Source: Arthrobacter ruber
GTDB lineage: Bacteria > Actinomycetota > Actinomycetes > Actinomycetales > Micrococcaceae
Direction of reading: 5' to 3'
NCBI RefSeq assembly: GCF_002954225.1
Contig: NZ_PPTH01000015.1
Location: 124,001-188,000, forward strand
DNA length: 64,000 nt
A model generated the notes under the pieces. It saw nothing but the letters and a program-made list of their open reading frames with translations, ran no database searches and was not told the DNA's origin. The translations under genes and the position numbers were made by a program. This document shows positions 1-8,329 of the stretch, piece after piece; the first letter of the stretch is position 1, and each line of letters starts with the position of its first letter.

Positions 1-1761
1 GCCACCTCGGTGCCCACAGTGGTCCGCTTCGGTGACCCGGCGTCAGCGGCAGTGCTGGTCCCGCGGACCGCCGACAGCCCCGCAGCCGACGGCTCCGCGT
101 TCGAGCGGCGCCCCGTGGCACTGCAGGACGTGGCGTCGTTCGTCTCGGAGCGGGGGAACCCCTCGAACCAGCAGGGCCTCGCGTCCGCCGAGGTGCTCCT
201 GCCCCGCCGGGTCCTGGCCGACGGCCTCGCGGTCATCGATTCCCCAGGTGTCGGCGGGCTCGAATCGGCCCACGCACTCACCACCCTGACCGCCCTGCCG
301 ACCGCCGACGCCATGATCCTCGTGTCCGACGCCTCCCAGGAGTACACCGAACCCGAGCTGCGGTTCCTCAAGCAGGCGCAGCGGATCGTCCCCAACGTCG
401 GGTGCGTGCTGTCCAAGACGGACCTCTACCCGCAGTGGCGCACGGTCGCCGACCTCGACGCCGCGCACCTCGCTTCCGCCGGCGTCGGGACCATCCCGCT
501 CATCCCGGTGTCCTCGGACCTCCGCCTCGTCGCCGCGCAGACCAACGACGCCGAGCTGAACCGGGAGTCCGGCTTCCCGGAGCTCGTCGCGTACCTCCGC
601 ACCGACGTCGTCGGCAAGGCGCAGGGCCTGCGCCGGCGGTCCGTGGCCTCGGACCTGCTGTCCGTCACCGAGCACCTGCGCCTGTCCGTGATCTCCGAGC
701 TCTCGGCGCTCCAGAATCCCGAGGGGGTCCCGGTACTCCTGGCCGAGCTCGAGGAGGCGAAGGAGAAGGCCGACCAGCAGCGCAAACGCTCGTCGCGCTG
801 GCAGACCACGCTCAACGATGGCGCGTCGGACCTCATCGCAGACATGGAGCACGATCTGCGCGACAGGCTCCGGTCCATCCAGCGCGAGGCGGAGATCGCC
901 ATCGACGCCGGCGATCCCGGGCCCATCTGGGACCAGTTCGCGGAGTGGCTGGAGCAGCGGGTGGCCTCGGCGGTCTCGGACACGTTCGTCTGGACGAGCG
1001 AGCGCTCGCAGTGGCTCGCCGAGCAGGTGGCCGAGCTGTTCGCCCTCGACGAGGTTCCCCTGCCCGTGCTGGAGGTCTCCAGCACCGACGGCGTCCTGGC
1101 GCCCGTCGAGGAGATCCCGTTCCTCGATCCGGGGAAGGTCAGCCCGGCGGGGAAGGTGCTGATCGGCATGCGCGGTTCCTACGGCGGTGTGCTGATGTTC
1201 GGCCTGCTCACCGGGATCATCGGCATGTCTCTCATCAACCCGCTCTCGGTGGGCGCCGGGCTGCTGCTGGGACGGAAGGCGTACCGCGAGGACAAGGAAG
1301 CGCGGCTCAAGCGACGCCAGAACGACGCCAAGAACCTCGTCCGGCGGCAGATGGACGACGTCGTCTTCCAGGTGGGCAAGCAGCTCAAGGACCGGCTGCG
1401 CCTGGTCCAGCGCGAGATCCGCGACCACTTCGGGGACATCGCGGAGGAACACCACCGCTCACTCGCCGACTCGGTGACCGCCGCCCAGCGCTCGGCGTCG
1501 ACCTACAAGCAGCAGCGGGACGGGCGCGTCACCGAGCTAAAGGCCCAGCTGGCCAGGATCGACCAGGTGAACGCGCAGGCCAAGCGGCTCCTGCCCAGGG
1601 TCGCGGGGGCCACAGCCCAGGACGGCGGGGTCCAGGTGTCCGAGGTCAAGGGTGGATCACAGGGGCCCGCTGTCCAGGGGGCAGGAACCGGCACGCCCGA
1701 CGCCGCGGCTCCCGCGGCCGGTGGCAGTCCGCGTCACGCGAAGGCGGCGGCGGGCGCGTGA
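1..1761 (+). CDS. Dynamin-like GTPase, IniA-like, 5' truncated by window edge
   Basis: The reading frame is open from base 1, so the true start and the GTP-binding P-loop lie upstream. Visible GTPase motifs are G3 (DSPGVGG, near codon 79) and G4 (SKTD, near codon 137). A long charged helical region follows. A hydrophobic stretch near bases 1186-1270 probably inserts into the membrane, as in bacterial dynamin-like proteins, and a second coiled-coil half comes after it. The tail is low-complexity and Ala/Gly-rich. Its stop overlaps the GTG of the next GTPase (GTGA), so the two are probably made together, like the mycobacterial IniA/IniC pair. The family assignment is good; the cellular role (membrane remodelling or envelope stress) is inferred from the family. 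Confidence 0.85.
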   Translation, partial: ATSVPTVVRFGDPASAAVLVPRTADSPAADGSAFERRPVALQDVASFVSERGNPSNQQGLASAEVLLPRRVLADGLAVIDSPGVGGLESAHALTTLTALPTADAMILVSDASQEYTEPELRFLKQAQRIVPNVGCVLSKTDLYPQWRTVADLDAAHLASAGVGTIPLIPVSSDLRLVAAQTNDAELNRESGFPELVAYLRTDVVGKAQGLRRRSVASDLLSVTEHLRLSVISELSALQNPEGVPVLLAELEEAKEKADQQRKRSSRWQTTLNDGASDLIADMEHDLRDRLRSIQREAEIAIDAGDPGPIWDQFAEWLEQRVASAVSDTFVWTSERSQWLAEQVAELFALDEVPLPVLEVSSTDGVLAPVEEIPFLDPGKVSPAGKVLIGMRGSYGGVLMFGLLTGIIGMSLINPLSVGAGLLLGRKAYREDKEARLKRRQNDAKNLVRRQMDDVVFQVGKQLKDRLRLVQREIRDHFGDIAEEHHRSLADSVTAAQRSASTYKQQRDGRVTELKAQLARIDQVNAQAKRLLPRVAGATAQDGGVQVSEVKGGSQGPAVQGAGTGTPDAAAPAAGGSPRHAKAAAGA

Positions 1762-3251
1762 CGGACACCAGCACGGTCGAGGGCCTCCTCCGCGAGGCCC
1801 TCGAGGTGTACGACGACGAGTCCGCGGTGTGCGCCGACCTCGAGACCTACGCCCGAAGACTGAGGGAACCGTTGCGGGTGGCGGTCGCGGGCATGGTCAA
1901 GGCGGGCAAGTCCACCCTGCTCAACGCGATCATCGGCGAGGAGATCGCGCCCACCGGCACGGGGGAGTGCACCCGCATCATCACCTGGTACCGGTACGCC
2001 CCGACGCCCAGGATCACCGTGCATCCCCTGGAGGGTGAGTCGCGACTGCTTCCGCTCACCCGGGAGCAGGGGCGGCTCGTGCTCGACCTCGGAGGACAGC
2101 CGGCCCACGAGGTGGAGCGGATCGTGGTCGAGTGGCCCGCGCAGAACCTGCGCGCCATGACGCTCATCGACACCCCGGGCATCGCCTCCCTCTCCGAGGA
2201 GGTGTCCGAGCGCAGCACGCAGTTCCTCACCCCTGAGGACACCCCGTCCGAGGCCGACGCCGTCATCTACCTCATGCGTCACCTCCACGGCTCCGACGTG
2301 AAGTTCCTCGAAGCCTTCCGCGACACGAGTGCCGCGAGCTCGGGGACGGTCAACGCGCTGGCGGTGCTGTCGAGGGCGGACGAGGTCGGCGCAGGGCGTA
2401 TCGATTCGCTGATCTCGGCCTCACGCATCGCCGACCGCTACCGGGCCGATCCGTCGCTGCGGTCCCTCGTGCTGGACGTCCTGCCGATCGCGGGCCTGCT
2501 GGCCCAGAGCTCCCGGACCCTGCGGCAGGCGGAGTACGAGGCCTTCGTGGCCCTGGCCGCGCTCGAACGGACGGAGCGGGAACGCATGCTGCTGTCCGCC
2601 GACCGGTTCGCCACCGGCTGCACAGCCCTGGGCCTGCCAGCGGAGGATGGGCGGCAGCTGCTCGAGCGTTTCGGACTGTTCGGGGTCCGGCTGGGCGCCG
2701 CCCTGGTGCGGGGTGGGGCGGGCAATGCCACGGCGCTGGCGCACGACCTCGCACGGCGCAGCGGGCTCGACCTCCTGCTGGCCCTCGTCACGAAGCAGTT
2801 CGACGCACGGTCCGCCACGCTGAGGACCAGGACGGCGCTCACCGGCCTGGAGGCGCTGGTGCGTAGCCACCCGAGGCCCGAGGCTGCCGGGCTCCTGGCA
2901 GGCATCGAGCGGGTCCGGGCGAATGCGCACGAGATCGACGAACTGCGCCTGCTGTCGGCGTTGCGCTCGGGCCAGGTGCCCCTGCCGTCGTCGGCCGCGC
3001 ACGACGCCGAGCGCCTCGTGGGCGGGTCGGGGGTCGCCCCGGCGGAACGACTGGCCCTTCCGGCGGATAGCGGGCCCGACGACGTGCGTGCGGCGGCGCT
3101 CGCGGAGCTCCAGCGGTGGCGCGTGCTCACCGAGAACCCGCTCCTGGACAGGGGCGCCCTGGAGGCCTGCCACGTCGTGACGCGGTCCTGCGAGGAACTC
3201 GTGGCGCGGGCGGGCGCTGCCGGGCAGGGTCGCGAGCTGGCGACCCACTGA
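1758..3251 (+). CDS. Dynamin-like GTPase, IniC-like
   Basis: This is a 497-aa protein read from a GTG that overlaps the upstream stop by 4 nt. Near the N terminus it has a complete GTPase signature: P-loop GMVKAGKST, G2 Thr in TGTGECT, G3 DTPGI and G4 SRAD. The rest is helical and has no clear membrane segment, which is how the mycobacterial IniC partner differs from IniA. The open frame extends much further upstream, but that part overlaps the first GTPase out of frame and looks like a shadow. The tandem arrangement suggests hetero-assembly of two dynamin-like proteins at the membrane. Confidence 0.83.
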   Translation: MTDTSTVEGLLREALEVYDDESAVCADLETYARRLREPLRVAVAGMVKAGKSTLLNAIIGEEIAPTGTGECTRIITWYRYAPTPRITVHPLEGESRLLPLTREQGRLVLDLGGQPAHEVERIVVEWPAQNLRAMTLIDTPGIASLSEEVSERSTQFLTPEDTPSEADAVIYLMRHLHGSDVKFLEAFRDTSAASSGTVNALAVLSRADEVGAGRIDSLISASRIADRYRADPSLRSLVLDVLPIAGLLAQSSRTLRQAEYEAFVALAALERTERERMLLSADRFATGCTALGLPAEDGRQLLERFGLFGVRLGAALVRGGAGNATALAHDLARRSGLDLLLALVTKQFDARSATLRTRTALTGLEALVRSHPRPEAAGLLAGIERVRANAHEIDELRLLSALRSGQVPLPSSAAHDAERLVGGSGVAPAERLALPADSGPDDVRAAALAELQRWRVLTENPLLDRGALEACHVVTRSCEELVARAGAAGQGRELATH

Positions 3252-3376
3252 CCGACGTCGGGTTCGGCCGGCTCGAGCTGCGCTCGTCAGGTCGTGCCCG
3301 GACCGGATGCCGGGCGGGCGCCCCGCGCGTGCAGGGTGCGCCGACCGGCGGTCAATGCATCAGATTGAGGTGTCCT

Positions 3377-3495
3377 GAACCAGCGCGAGACCGGCCGTGG
3401 GGCCACTGCACCAGGTGGTGTCGCCCGGACCGGTGCGAGGCCGGTCGGGGTCACTGGACCAGGTGGGGTCCCTTGAACCAGCGCGAGACCGGCGG
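3377..3495. repeat. Degenerate ~50-bp tandem repeat, three copies
   Basis: Copies begin near 3377, 3427 and 3475 with a period of about 50 bp. Each starts with a GAACCAGCGCGAGACCGG-like block, and the first two end in CACTG(C/G)ACCAGGTGG. The third copy lies inside the 3' end of the minus-strand membrane-protein gene (encoding SRWFK); the other two lie beyond its stop. Read on the minus strand, the outer copy still encodes a PVSRWF-like peptide, so the gene end appears to have been duplicated and left outside the coding frame. Nothing else coding is seen between 3252 and 3450. Confidence 0.6.
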
Positions 3496-3981
3496 CAGCA
3501 GCGTCAGCACCAGCGCGAGGAATGCCAGGGCGAGCTGCAGGACGGCCAGCTGAGGCACGGACTGGAATCCGCCGGCGTCGGTCTCTAGGAACGCCTGGAC
3601 GAGGAGCACGGCGCCGGCGTCGAGGACGAGGACCGTCGCGAGGGTCCAGCGGATCCAGCCACGTCCACGGAGCAGCGGCGGGACGAGCAGCGCCGTGATC
3701 AGCAGCACCGCGGCGAACACCCCGAGGGTTCCCCAGAAGGCGATCAGGGCTACCTGCTCGGCGTCCTCCACGGCTGCCTGGCTGTCGATGGTCAACGCGG
3801 TGTCCTGCAGGTCCGTCAGGAGGTTCTCCCGGTCGAGGACGGCCAGGACGATCGCCGCCACACCGGCCAACACTCCGAGCAGCCACAGACCGCCGGCTAT
3901 CCGGAGCAGTCGGGGCGGCTCCTGCTTCACCATCATGGGAGGCGGAACCGCGTTGGACATCTCTGGCCGGGGAGGACGCAT
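3451..3981 (-). CDS. Small four-helix membrane protein, unknown function
   Basis: A 176-aa protein with four predicted membrane helices, near residues 28-48, 80-103, 110-128 and 145-165, and a short proline-rich N-terminal tail. The loop between helices 1 and 2 is acidic and polar and is probably outside the cytoplasm. I do not recognise a named family. The start at 3981 is supported by a promoter whose predicted transcription start coincides with the ATG, i.e. a leaderless mRNA. An internal ATG at residue 8 is the alternative. The 3' end overlaps a tandem repeat. Confidence 0.7.
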   Translation of the reverse strand: MRPPRPEMSNAVPPPMMVKQEPPRLLRIAGGLWLLGVLAGVAAIVLAVLDRENLLTDLQDTALTIDSQAAVEDAEQVALIAFWGTLGVFAAVLLITALLVPPLLRGRGWIRWTLATVLVLDAGAVLLVQAFLETDAGGFQSVPQLAVLQLALAFLALVLTLLPPVSRWFKGPHLVQ

Positions 3982-3988
3982 GGTCGCT

Positions 3989-4017
3989 AATCTAGCCCTG
4001 CCGTGCGCGGCTCACAA
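3989..4017 (-). promoter_or_regulatory. Sigma-A-type promoter for leaderless transcript
   Basis: On the minus strand, -35 TTGTGA and -10 TAGATT are separated by 17 nt, and only 7 nt lie between the -10 element and the ATG at 3981. The message would therefore start at or next to the start codon. This is a textbook spacing and decides the start of the membrane protein. Confidence 0.6.
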
Positions 4018-4226
4018 CGCTTCCATGGCAAGACCGCTGGATCGATGCGCCCGCCGGCCGGGCGCCGAGGGAGACACGACGCGGGCATCGTGCTTCCTTT
4101 CTCAGGCTGTCGGGGGCCTGCAGCATCCGTCGTTCCAGGTTGTGGGCACAGCCACCAGCGTCCGCGGGTGGACCACGGGTCCGTTCCGCCAACGACGGCC
4201 CATAAGTCAGGAACGATGGAGGGTCG

Positions 4227-5051
4227 TCATCGGACCCGAGGACCGGCGAGGACCTTCAGCACCAGGGCAAGAAGCTCCTGGGGATAGAACATGACGTCCT
4301 CGTAGGTGAAGCGGAGGACGGTGTACCCCGAGGCGACGGCCGCGTTGTTCCTCAGCCTGTCGCGCCGCAACGATTGCCGGTCGGAGTGGTAGGCCGCACC
4401 GTCGATCTCGACCACCAGGAAGCCCTCGACGAGGAAGTCCACTCGGCCGACCCCTGGGATCTGCACCTGTGGGCGGACCTGGAGGCCCGCGCCCCGGAGG
4501 AGCAACCGTGCGACGACCTCGATCGCCGAATCCGCCGAGCACTCGACCTTCGCCAACGCGGCGCGTGCCTTCCCATTCCGGCGACCCCGTAGCCGCGCCT
4601 CGAGGACACCGCTGTCCAGGCGCCCGAGCCTCAGAGCACACTCGACCATGGCGACCGACTCCTCCTCGGGCCGGCACTGAAGCACGTGCACCAGCACATC
4701 GGCGAGCCCGACCACCGGAAGACGCTCATGCGCGGCCACTGACCGGGACCAATGGTTCACGCAGTCGGCGGCAGTCCTCTCCAGCCGACTCAGGTGCACC
4801 TCCGCCGGCTCGCGGACCCGCCACAGTCCGTAGTAGGTCGCAGCCGAGATGCAGGTGAGCCGGGCGTGCTCACGGACGGCTGTGACCAATTCGGGTGGGG
4901 TGTCCGGCAGTGCCAGCACTCCTCGGCGGATGCGCAGGGCGCGGCCGTCGTCCACCCCACGATTGATCTCCCATTGGGTGACCCCTCGTGAGCGCAGGAC
5001 GTGGGTGGGTGCCGCCCCTCCGAGAAATGCCAGCGTTGTTTCCAGCGTCAT
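4227..5051 (-). CDS. DUF559 (Vsr-like endonuclease fold) protein with AbiEi-like N-terminal domain
   Basis: A 274-aa protein if started at the ATG at 5051. The N-terminal third (LRSRGVTQWEINRGVDDG, then RRGVLAL) resembles the winged-helix part of AbiEi-type proteins. The C-terminal part has the DUF559 pattern GVGRVDFLVEG..VVEIDG, followed by YHSDRQSLRRDRLRNN and TVLRFTYEDV, the restriction-endonuclease-like fold with Asp and Glu-x-Asp acids. Such fusions are common single genes in Actinobacteria and their function is unclear. An upstream ATG at 5168 has a better ribosome site (AGGTGA) but would add an unconserved-looking N terminus. Longer versions run into the tRNA gene and are not credible. 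Confidence 0.7.
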   Translation of the reverse strand: MTLETTLAFLGGAAPTHVLRSRGVTQWEINRGVDDGRALRIRRGVLALPDTPPELVTAVREHARLTCISAATYYGLWRVREPAEVHLSRLERTAADCVNHWSRSVAAHERLPVVGLADVLVHVLQCRPEEESVAMVECALRLGRLDSGVLEARLRGRRNGKARAALAKVECSADSAIEVVARLLLRGAGLQVRPQVQIPGVGRVDFLVEGFLVVEIDGAAYHSDRQSLRRDRLRNNAAVASGYTVLRFTYEDVMFYPQELLALVLKVLAGPRVR

Positions 5052-5411
5052 CCCCGCAGTAGATGCCGGTTCGGTCAGAGGTGGGGCCCAGCAGCGCCGC
5101 ATGTGAACACGCGGGGCCGAGCAGGGACTGGGCATCGGTGCCCGGTCCAGCAGCCACCGTCGTTCCATGTTTTCGATCACCTGAGTGCGTGGCACACCGG
5201 AAACGAGCGGGACGCCCGGCCGGTCCGGCGCAAAAAGAAGGAACGACGGCGGGTGGTGGCGGGGCGACGGCGGCAGGGTGCAGGCGAGTGGCGGCAAGCC
5301 GGCGGCGAGGGGGTCGGCGGCGAGGGGCGGCCGGGTCGCCCCCTCCTTCCCGGCATGGCAAACTAGTACACCGTGCGTACATGCTCCGCCGGCGGCTGGG
5401 CGTGCTCGCGG

Positions 5412-5483
5412 TCCGCCCTGGTGTAACGGCAGCACCCCAGCCTTTGGAGCTGTGGAGTATAGGTTCGAATCCTATGGGCGGAA
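5412..5483 (+). tRNA. tRNA-Gln (anticodon TTG)
   Basis: A 72-nt cloverleaf. The acceptor arms TCCGCCC and GGGCGGA pair perfectly. The D arm is GTGT/GCAC. The anticodon loop CTTTGGA has TTG at 5444-5446. The T arm ATAGG-TTCGAAT-CCTAT is perfect and the discriminator is A. The bottom anticodon-stem pair (27:43) is a C-T mismatch. CCA is not encoded. The gene lies 71 nt upstream of glmU. Confidence 0.95.
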
Positions 5484-5554
5484 CAGGGACAGTCCTCGGC
5501 CGATCGGGTCAGGATCCCGGACCGCCGGTCGGCTAAAGCTAGGAGCGCTTCTTC

Positions 5555-7072
5555 ATGAGCAACCACGACGGATCGATCGCCGCTGCACACCCGCAGGAAG
5601 CGCAGGCAGCGCCCGCCGCGGTGATCGTCCTCGCCGCGGGCGCGGGCACCCGGATGAAGTCCCGTACCCCCAAGATCCTGCACGCCATCGGTGGCCTGTC
5701 CATGGTCGGCCACGCGCTGCATGCCGCCCGCGGCGTGAACCCCCGCGAGCTCGCCGTCGTCGTCCGCCACGAGCGTGACCGCGTCGCCGAGCACGTGGCC
5801 GTCCTCGACGCGGACGCCGTCCTCGTGGATCAGGACGACGTCCCTGGCACCGGCCGCGCCGTGCAGGTGGCCCTCGAGGCACTCGACGCACGCGCTCAGG
5901 AGCAGCTGACCGGCACCATCGTGGTGACGTACGGCGACGTCCCCCTGCTGACGCCCGAGACCCTGACCGAACTCGTCGCGGTCCACCAGGGCGACGGCAA
6001 CGCGGTCTCCGTCCTCACCGCCGTCCTGGACGACCCCACGGGCTACGGCCGCATCCAGCGGCATGACGACGGCACCGTGGTGGCGATCGTCGAGCACAAG
6101 GACGCCTCGCCCCAGCAGCATGCCATCCGGGAGGTCAACTCCGGCATCTACGCGTTCGACGCCGCCGTCCTGAGGGACGCCCTGACCCACGTGGACACCG
6201 CCAACGCCCAGGGCGAGATGTACCTCACGGACGTCGTCGCGATCGCCCGTGCAGGAGGAGGGCGTGTCGCCGCCGTCGTCCTCGCGGACCGCTGGCAGGT
6301 GGAGGGCGCCAACGACCGCGTGCAGCTGTCCGCGCTCGGCGCCGAACTGAACCGCCGCGTCGTGGAGGGGTGGATGCGCGCGGGCGTGACCGTCGTGGAC
6401 CCGGCCACCACGTGGATCGACTCCACCGTGGTCCTCGAGGAGGACGTCACGCTGCTGCCCAACACGCAGCTGCACGGCGGCACCCGGATCGCGAGGGACG
6501 CCGTTGTCGGACCCGACACCACCCTCACGGACGTCGCGGTCGGCGAGGCCGCCCACGTGGTGCGCACGCACGGCAGTGGCTCCCGCATCGGCGCCGGTGC
6601 CAGCGTGGGCCCCTTCACCTACCTCCGCCCGGGTACCGTCCTGGGCGAGGAGGGCAAGATCGGCGCGTTCTACGAGACCAAGAACGTGACGATCGGCCGT
6701 GGCTCCAAGCTCTCCCACCTGGGCTACGCGGGCGACGCCGAGATCGGCGAGTACACCAACATCGGCTGCGGCAACATCACGGCCAACTACGACGGCGTCA
6801 ACAAGCACCGCACCACCATCGGCTCGCACGTGCGCACCAGCTCCAACACCGTCTTCGTGGCCCCGGTGGCCGTGGGCGACGGCGCCTACACCGGTGCGGG
6901 CGCGATCGTCCGCCAGGACGTCCCCGCCGGTTCCCTCGCCCTGAGCGTGGCGCCCCAGCGGAACATCGACGGCTGGGTCGCGGAGAAACGACCGGATTCG
7001 GCGGCTGCAGCAGCTGCCACCCGCAGCACCACTCCTGAGAGCACAACCACAGAAGAGAGCACCCACGCATGA
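5555..7072 (+). CDS. glmU: Bifunctional GlmU: N-acetylglucosamine-1-phosphate uridyltransferase / glucosamine-1-phosphate acetyltransferase
   Basis: This 505-aa cytoplasmic enzyme makes UDP-GlcNAc for peptidoglycan and surface glycans: it acetylates GlcN-1-P, then uridylates it. The pyrophosphorylase signature LAAGAGTRMKSRTPKILH is near residues 26-43, with GTGRAVQ and TYGDVPLL following. The C-terminal half is a left-handed beta-helix of hexapeptide repeats containing GPFTYLRPG, ETKNV, HLGYAGDAEIG and NITANYDG. The start has AGGAG upstream. About 50 residues of Ala/Thr-rich tail extend beyond the E. coli length. The stop overlaps the prs start (ATGA). Confidence 0.97.
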   Translation: MSNHDGSIAAAHPQEAQAAPAAVIVLAAGAGTRMKSRTPKILHAIGGLSMVGHALHAARGVNPRELAVVVRHERDRVAEHVAVLDADAVLVDQDDVPGTGRAVQVALEALDARAQEQLTGTIVVTYGDVPLLTPETLTELVAVHQGDGNAVSVLTAVLDDPTGYGRIQRHDDGTVVAIVEHKDASPQQHAIREVNSGIYAFDAAVLRDALTHVDTANAQGEMYLTDVVAIARAGGGRVAAVVLADRWQVEGANDRVQLSALGAELNRRVVEGWMRAGVTVVDPATTWIDSTVVLEEDVTLLPNTQLHGGTRIARDAVVGPDTTLTDVAVGEAAHVVRTHGSGSRIGAGASVGPFTYLRPGTVLGEEGKIGAFYETKNVTIGRGSKLSHLGYAGDAEIGEYTNIGCGNITANYDGVNKHRTTIGSHVRTSSNTVFVAPVAVGDGAYTGAGAIVRQDVPAGSLALSVAPQRNIDGWVAEKRPDSAAAAAATRSTTPESTTTEESTHA

Positions 7073-8049
7073 GCGAGATCACCGCACGCGGCGAGAAGAA
7101 ACTCGTCCTCGCCTCCGGACGTGCCCACCCCGAACTGGCCGAGGAGATCGCGCAGTGGCTCGGCACCGAGCTCCTGCCTGTGTCCGCCTACGACTTCGCC
7201 AACGGTGAGATCTACGTGCGCTCGGGGGAGAGCGTGCGCGGGACGGACGTCTTCGTCATCCAGGCGCACCCTGCTCCGCTGAACAACTGGCTCATGGAGC
7301 AGCTGATCATGGTGGACTCCCTCAAGCGTGCCTCGGCCAAGCGCATCACCGTGGTCTCGCCGTTCTACCCGTACGCGCGCCAGGACAAGAAGGGCCGCGG
7401 CCGCGAGCCCATCTCCGCGCGCCTCGTGGCCGACCTCTACAAGACCGCCGGCGCCAACCGACTCATGTCCGTGGACCTGCACACCTCGCAGATCCAGGGC
7501 TTCTTCGACGGACCCGTGGACCATCTGATGGCCATCCCGCTCCTGGCGGACTACATCAGGTCACGGGTTGACGCCGACAACGTCACCGTGGTCTCCCCGG
7601 ACACCGGGCGCGTGCGCGTCGCGGAGCAGTGGGCCGAGCGCCTCGGCGGCGCACCGCTGGCCTTCGTGCACAAGAGCCGCGACCTCACCGTACCCAACCA
7701 GGCGGTCTCCAAGCAGGTGGTGGGCCAGGTGGAGGGACGAACCTGCGTGCTCATCGACGATATGATCGACACCGGCGGAACGATCTCCGGCGCCGTGCAG
7801 GTGCTGAAGAACGCCGGCGCCAAGGACGTCATCATCGCGGCAACGCATGCGGTCTTCTCGGACCCGGCGGCCCGACGCCTCGCCGAATCGGGTGCCCGCG
7901 AGGTGGTGGTCACCAATACGCTGCCCATCCCGTCGGAGAAGCGTTTCCCGCAGCTGACGGTGCTATCCATCGCGCCACTGATCGCCCGCGCGATCCGCGA
8001 GGTGTTCGACGACGGCTCGGTCACCAGCCTGTTCGACGGCAACGCCTGA
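7069..8049 (+). CDS. prs: Ribose-phosphate pyrophosphokinase
   Basis: A 326-aa enzyme that makes PRPP from ribose 5-phosphate and ATP for nucleotide, His and Trp synthesis. It has the ATP-binding flexible loop YPYARQDKKGRGREPISA, the SVDLH motif, and the PRPP-binding site VLIDDMIDTGGTI. The length is normal. It is translationally coupled to glmU by a 4-nt overlap, as in other Actinobacteria. In M. tuberculosis rplY and pth follow nearby; here they are 44 kb away. Confidence 0.97.
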   Translation: MSEITARGEKKLVLASGRAHPELAEEIAQWLGTELLPVSAYDFANGEIYVRSGESVRGTDVFVIQAHPAPLNNWLMEQLIMVDSLKRASAKRITVVSPFYPYARQDKKGRGREPISARLVADLYKTAGANRLMSVDLHTSQIQGFFDGPVDHLMAIPLLADYIRSRVDADNVTVVSPDTGRVRVAEQWAERLGGAPLAFVHKSRDLTVPNQAVSKQVVGQVEGRTCVLIDDMIDTGGTISGAVQVLKNAGAKDVIIAATHAVFSDPAARRLAESGAREVVVTNTLPIPSEKRFPQLTVLSIAPLIARAIREVFDDGSVTSLFDGNA

Positions 8050-8132
8050 CAGAGAACCGGCATGAGGGGTGAGTGATGCAGCACTCGCATGGCAGGTAAT
8101 AATTGCGGGATTAGCAAGTATCCTTACCGGAA

Positions 8133-8213
8133 CTACTCGGGTGTAGCGCGAGTAGGTGGCGTGGAACTCCAGTAAGTGCTACTCGTGTCGACAGTCGGCA
8201 GCCTTCCTAGGCT
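8133..8213 (+). promoter_or_regulatory. LuxR-type operator/promoter of the first luxR pair (candidate)
   Basis: The proximal box AGTA-AGTGC-TACT (8171-8183) is followed after exactly 24 nt by TAGGCT (8208-8213), a -10 candidate; predicted transcription start is about 8220. A distal perfect inverted repeat CTACTC-N11-GAGTAG (8133-8155) is centred 33 bp further upstream. No -35 hexamer is visible, as expected if an activator occupies that position. The same box, 24-nt gap and TAGNCT recur upstream of the flippase (49091) and gtrA (58903). This would make luxR1 autoregulated or cross-regulated. Confidence 0.6.
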
Positions 8214-8254
8214 CATGGGGAACCACACATTCTCCGAACCCTGGAAGTAGTCCG

Positions 8255-8329
8255 ATGGATCTGCACCTCCTTGGCATCACGATTACCTCGTCACTCCTCC
8301 CCGCCGAACGCACGGCGGTGCCACTATGA
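8255..8329 (+). CDS. Candidate 24-aa leader peptide coupled to luxR1
   Basis: A small ORF beginning MDLHLLGITI and ending RTAVPL. Its TGA overlaps the ATG of luxR1 (ATGA). It has its own ribosome site GGAAG seven nt before the ATG, whereas the luxR1 ATG at 8326 has none. Its start lies about 35 nt after the predicted transcription start, the same distance as the gene starts behind the other promoters of this type. I infer translational coupling or a regulatory leader. The peptide itself matches nothing I recognise. Confidence 0.5.
   Translation: MDLHLLGITITSSLLPAERTAVPL

Noticed and set aside
43-1455. 470-codon ORF antisense to the first dynamin-like GTPase
   Set aside because: In very GC-rich DNA the antisense frame of a real gene often lacks stops. 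The translation has no family resemblance, while the sense frame has GTPase motifs.
5363-7066. 567-codon antisense ORF over glmU and the tRNA
   Set aside because: It mirrors glmU codons (runs of Asp, Gly, Val, His), includes the tRNA gene and has no recognisable domain.
8215-8250. Eleven-codon ORF (MGNHTF...) upstream of the leader peptide
   Set aside because: Its ATG lies before the predicted transcription start near 8220 and no ribosome site precedes it.
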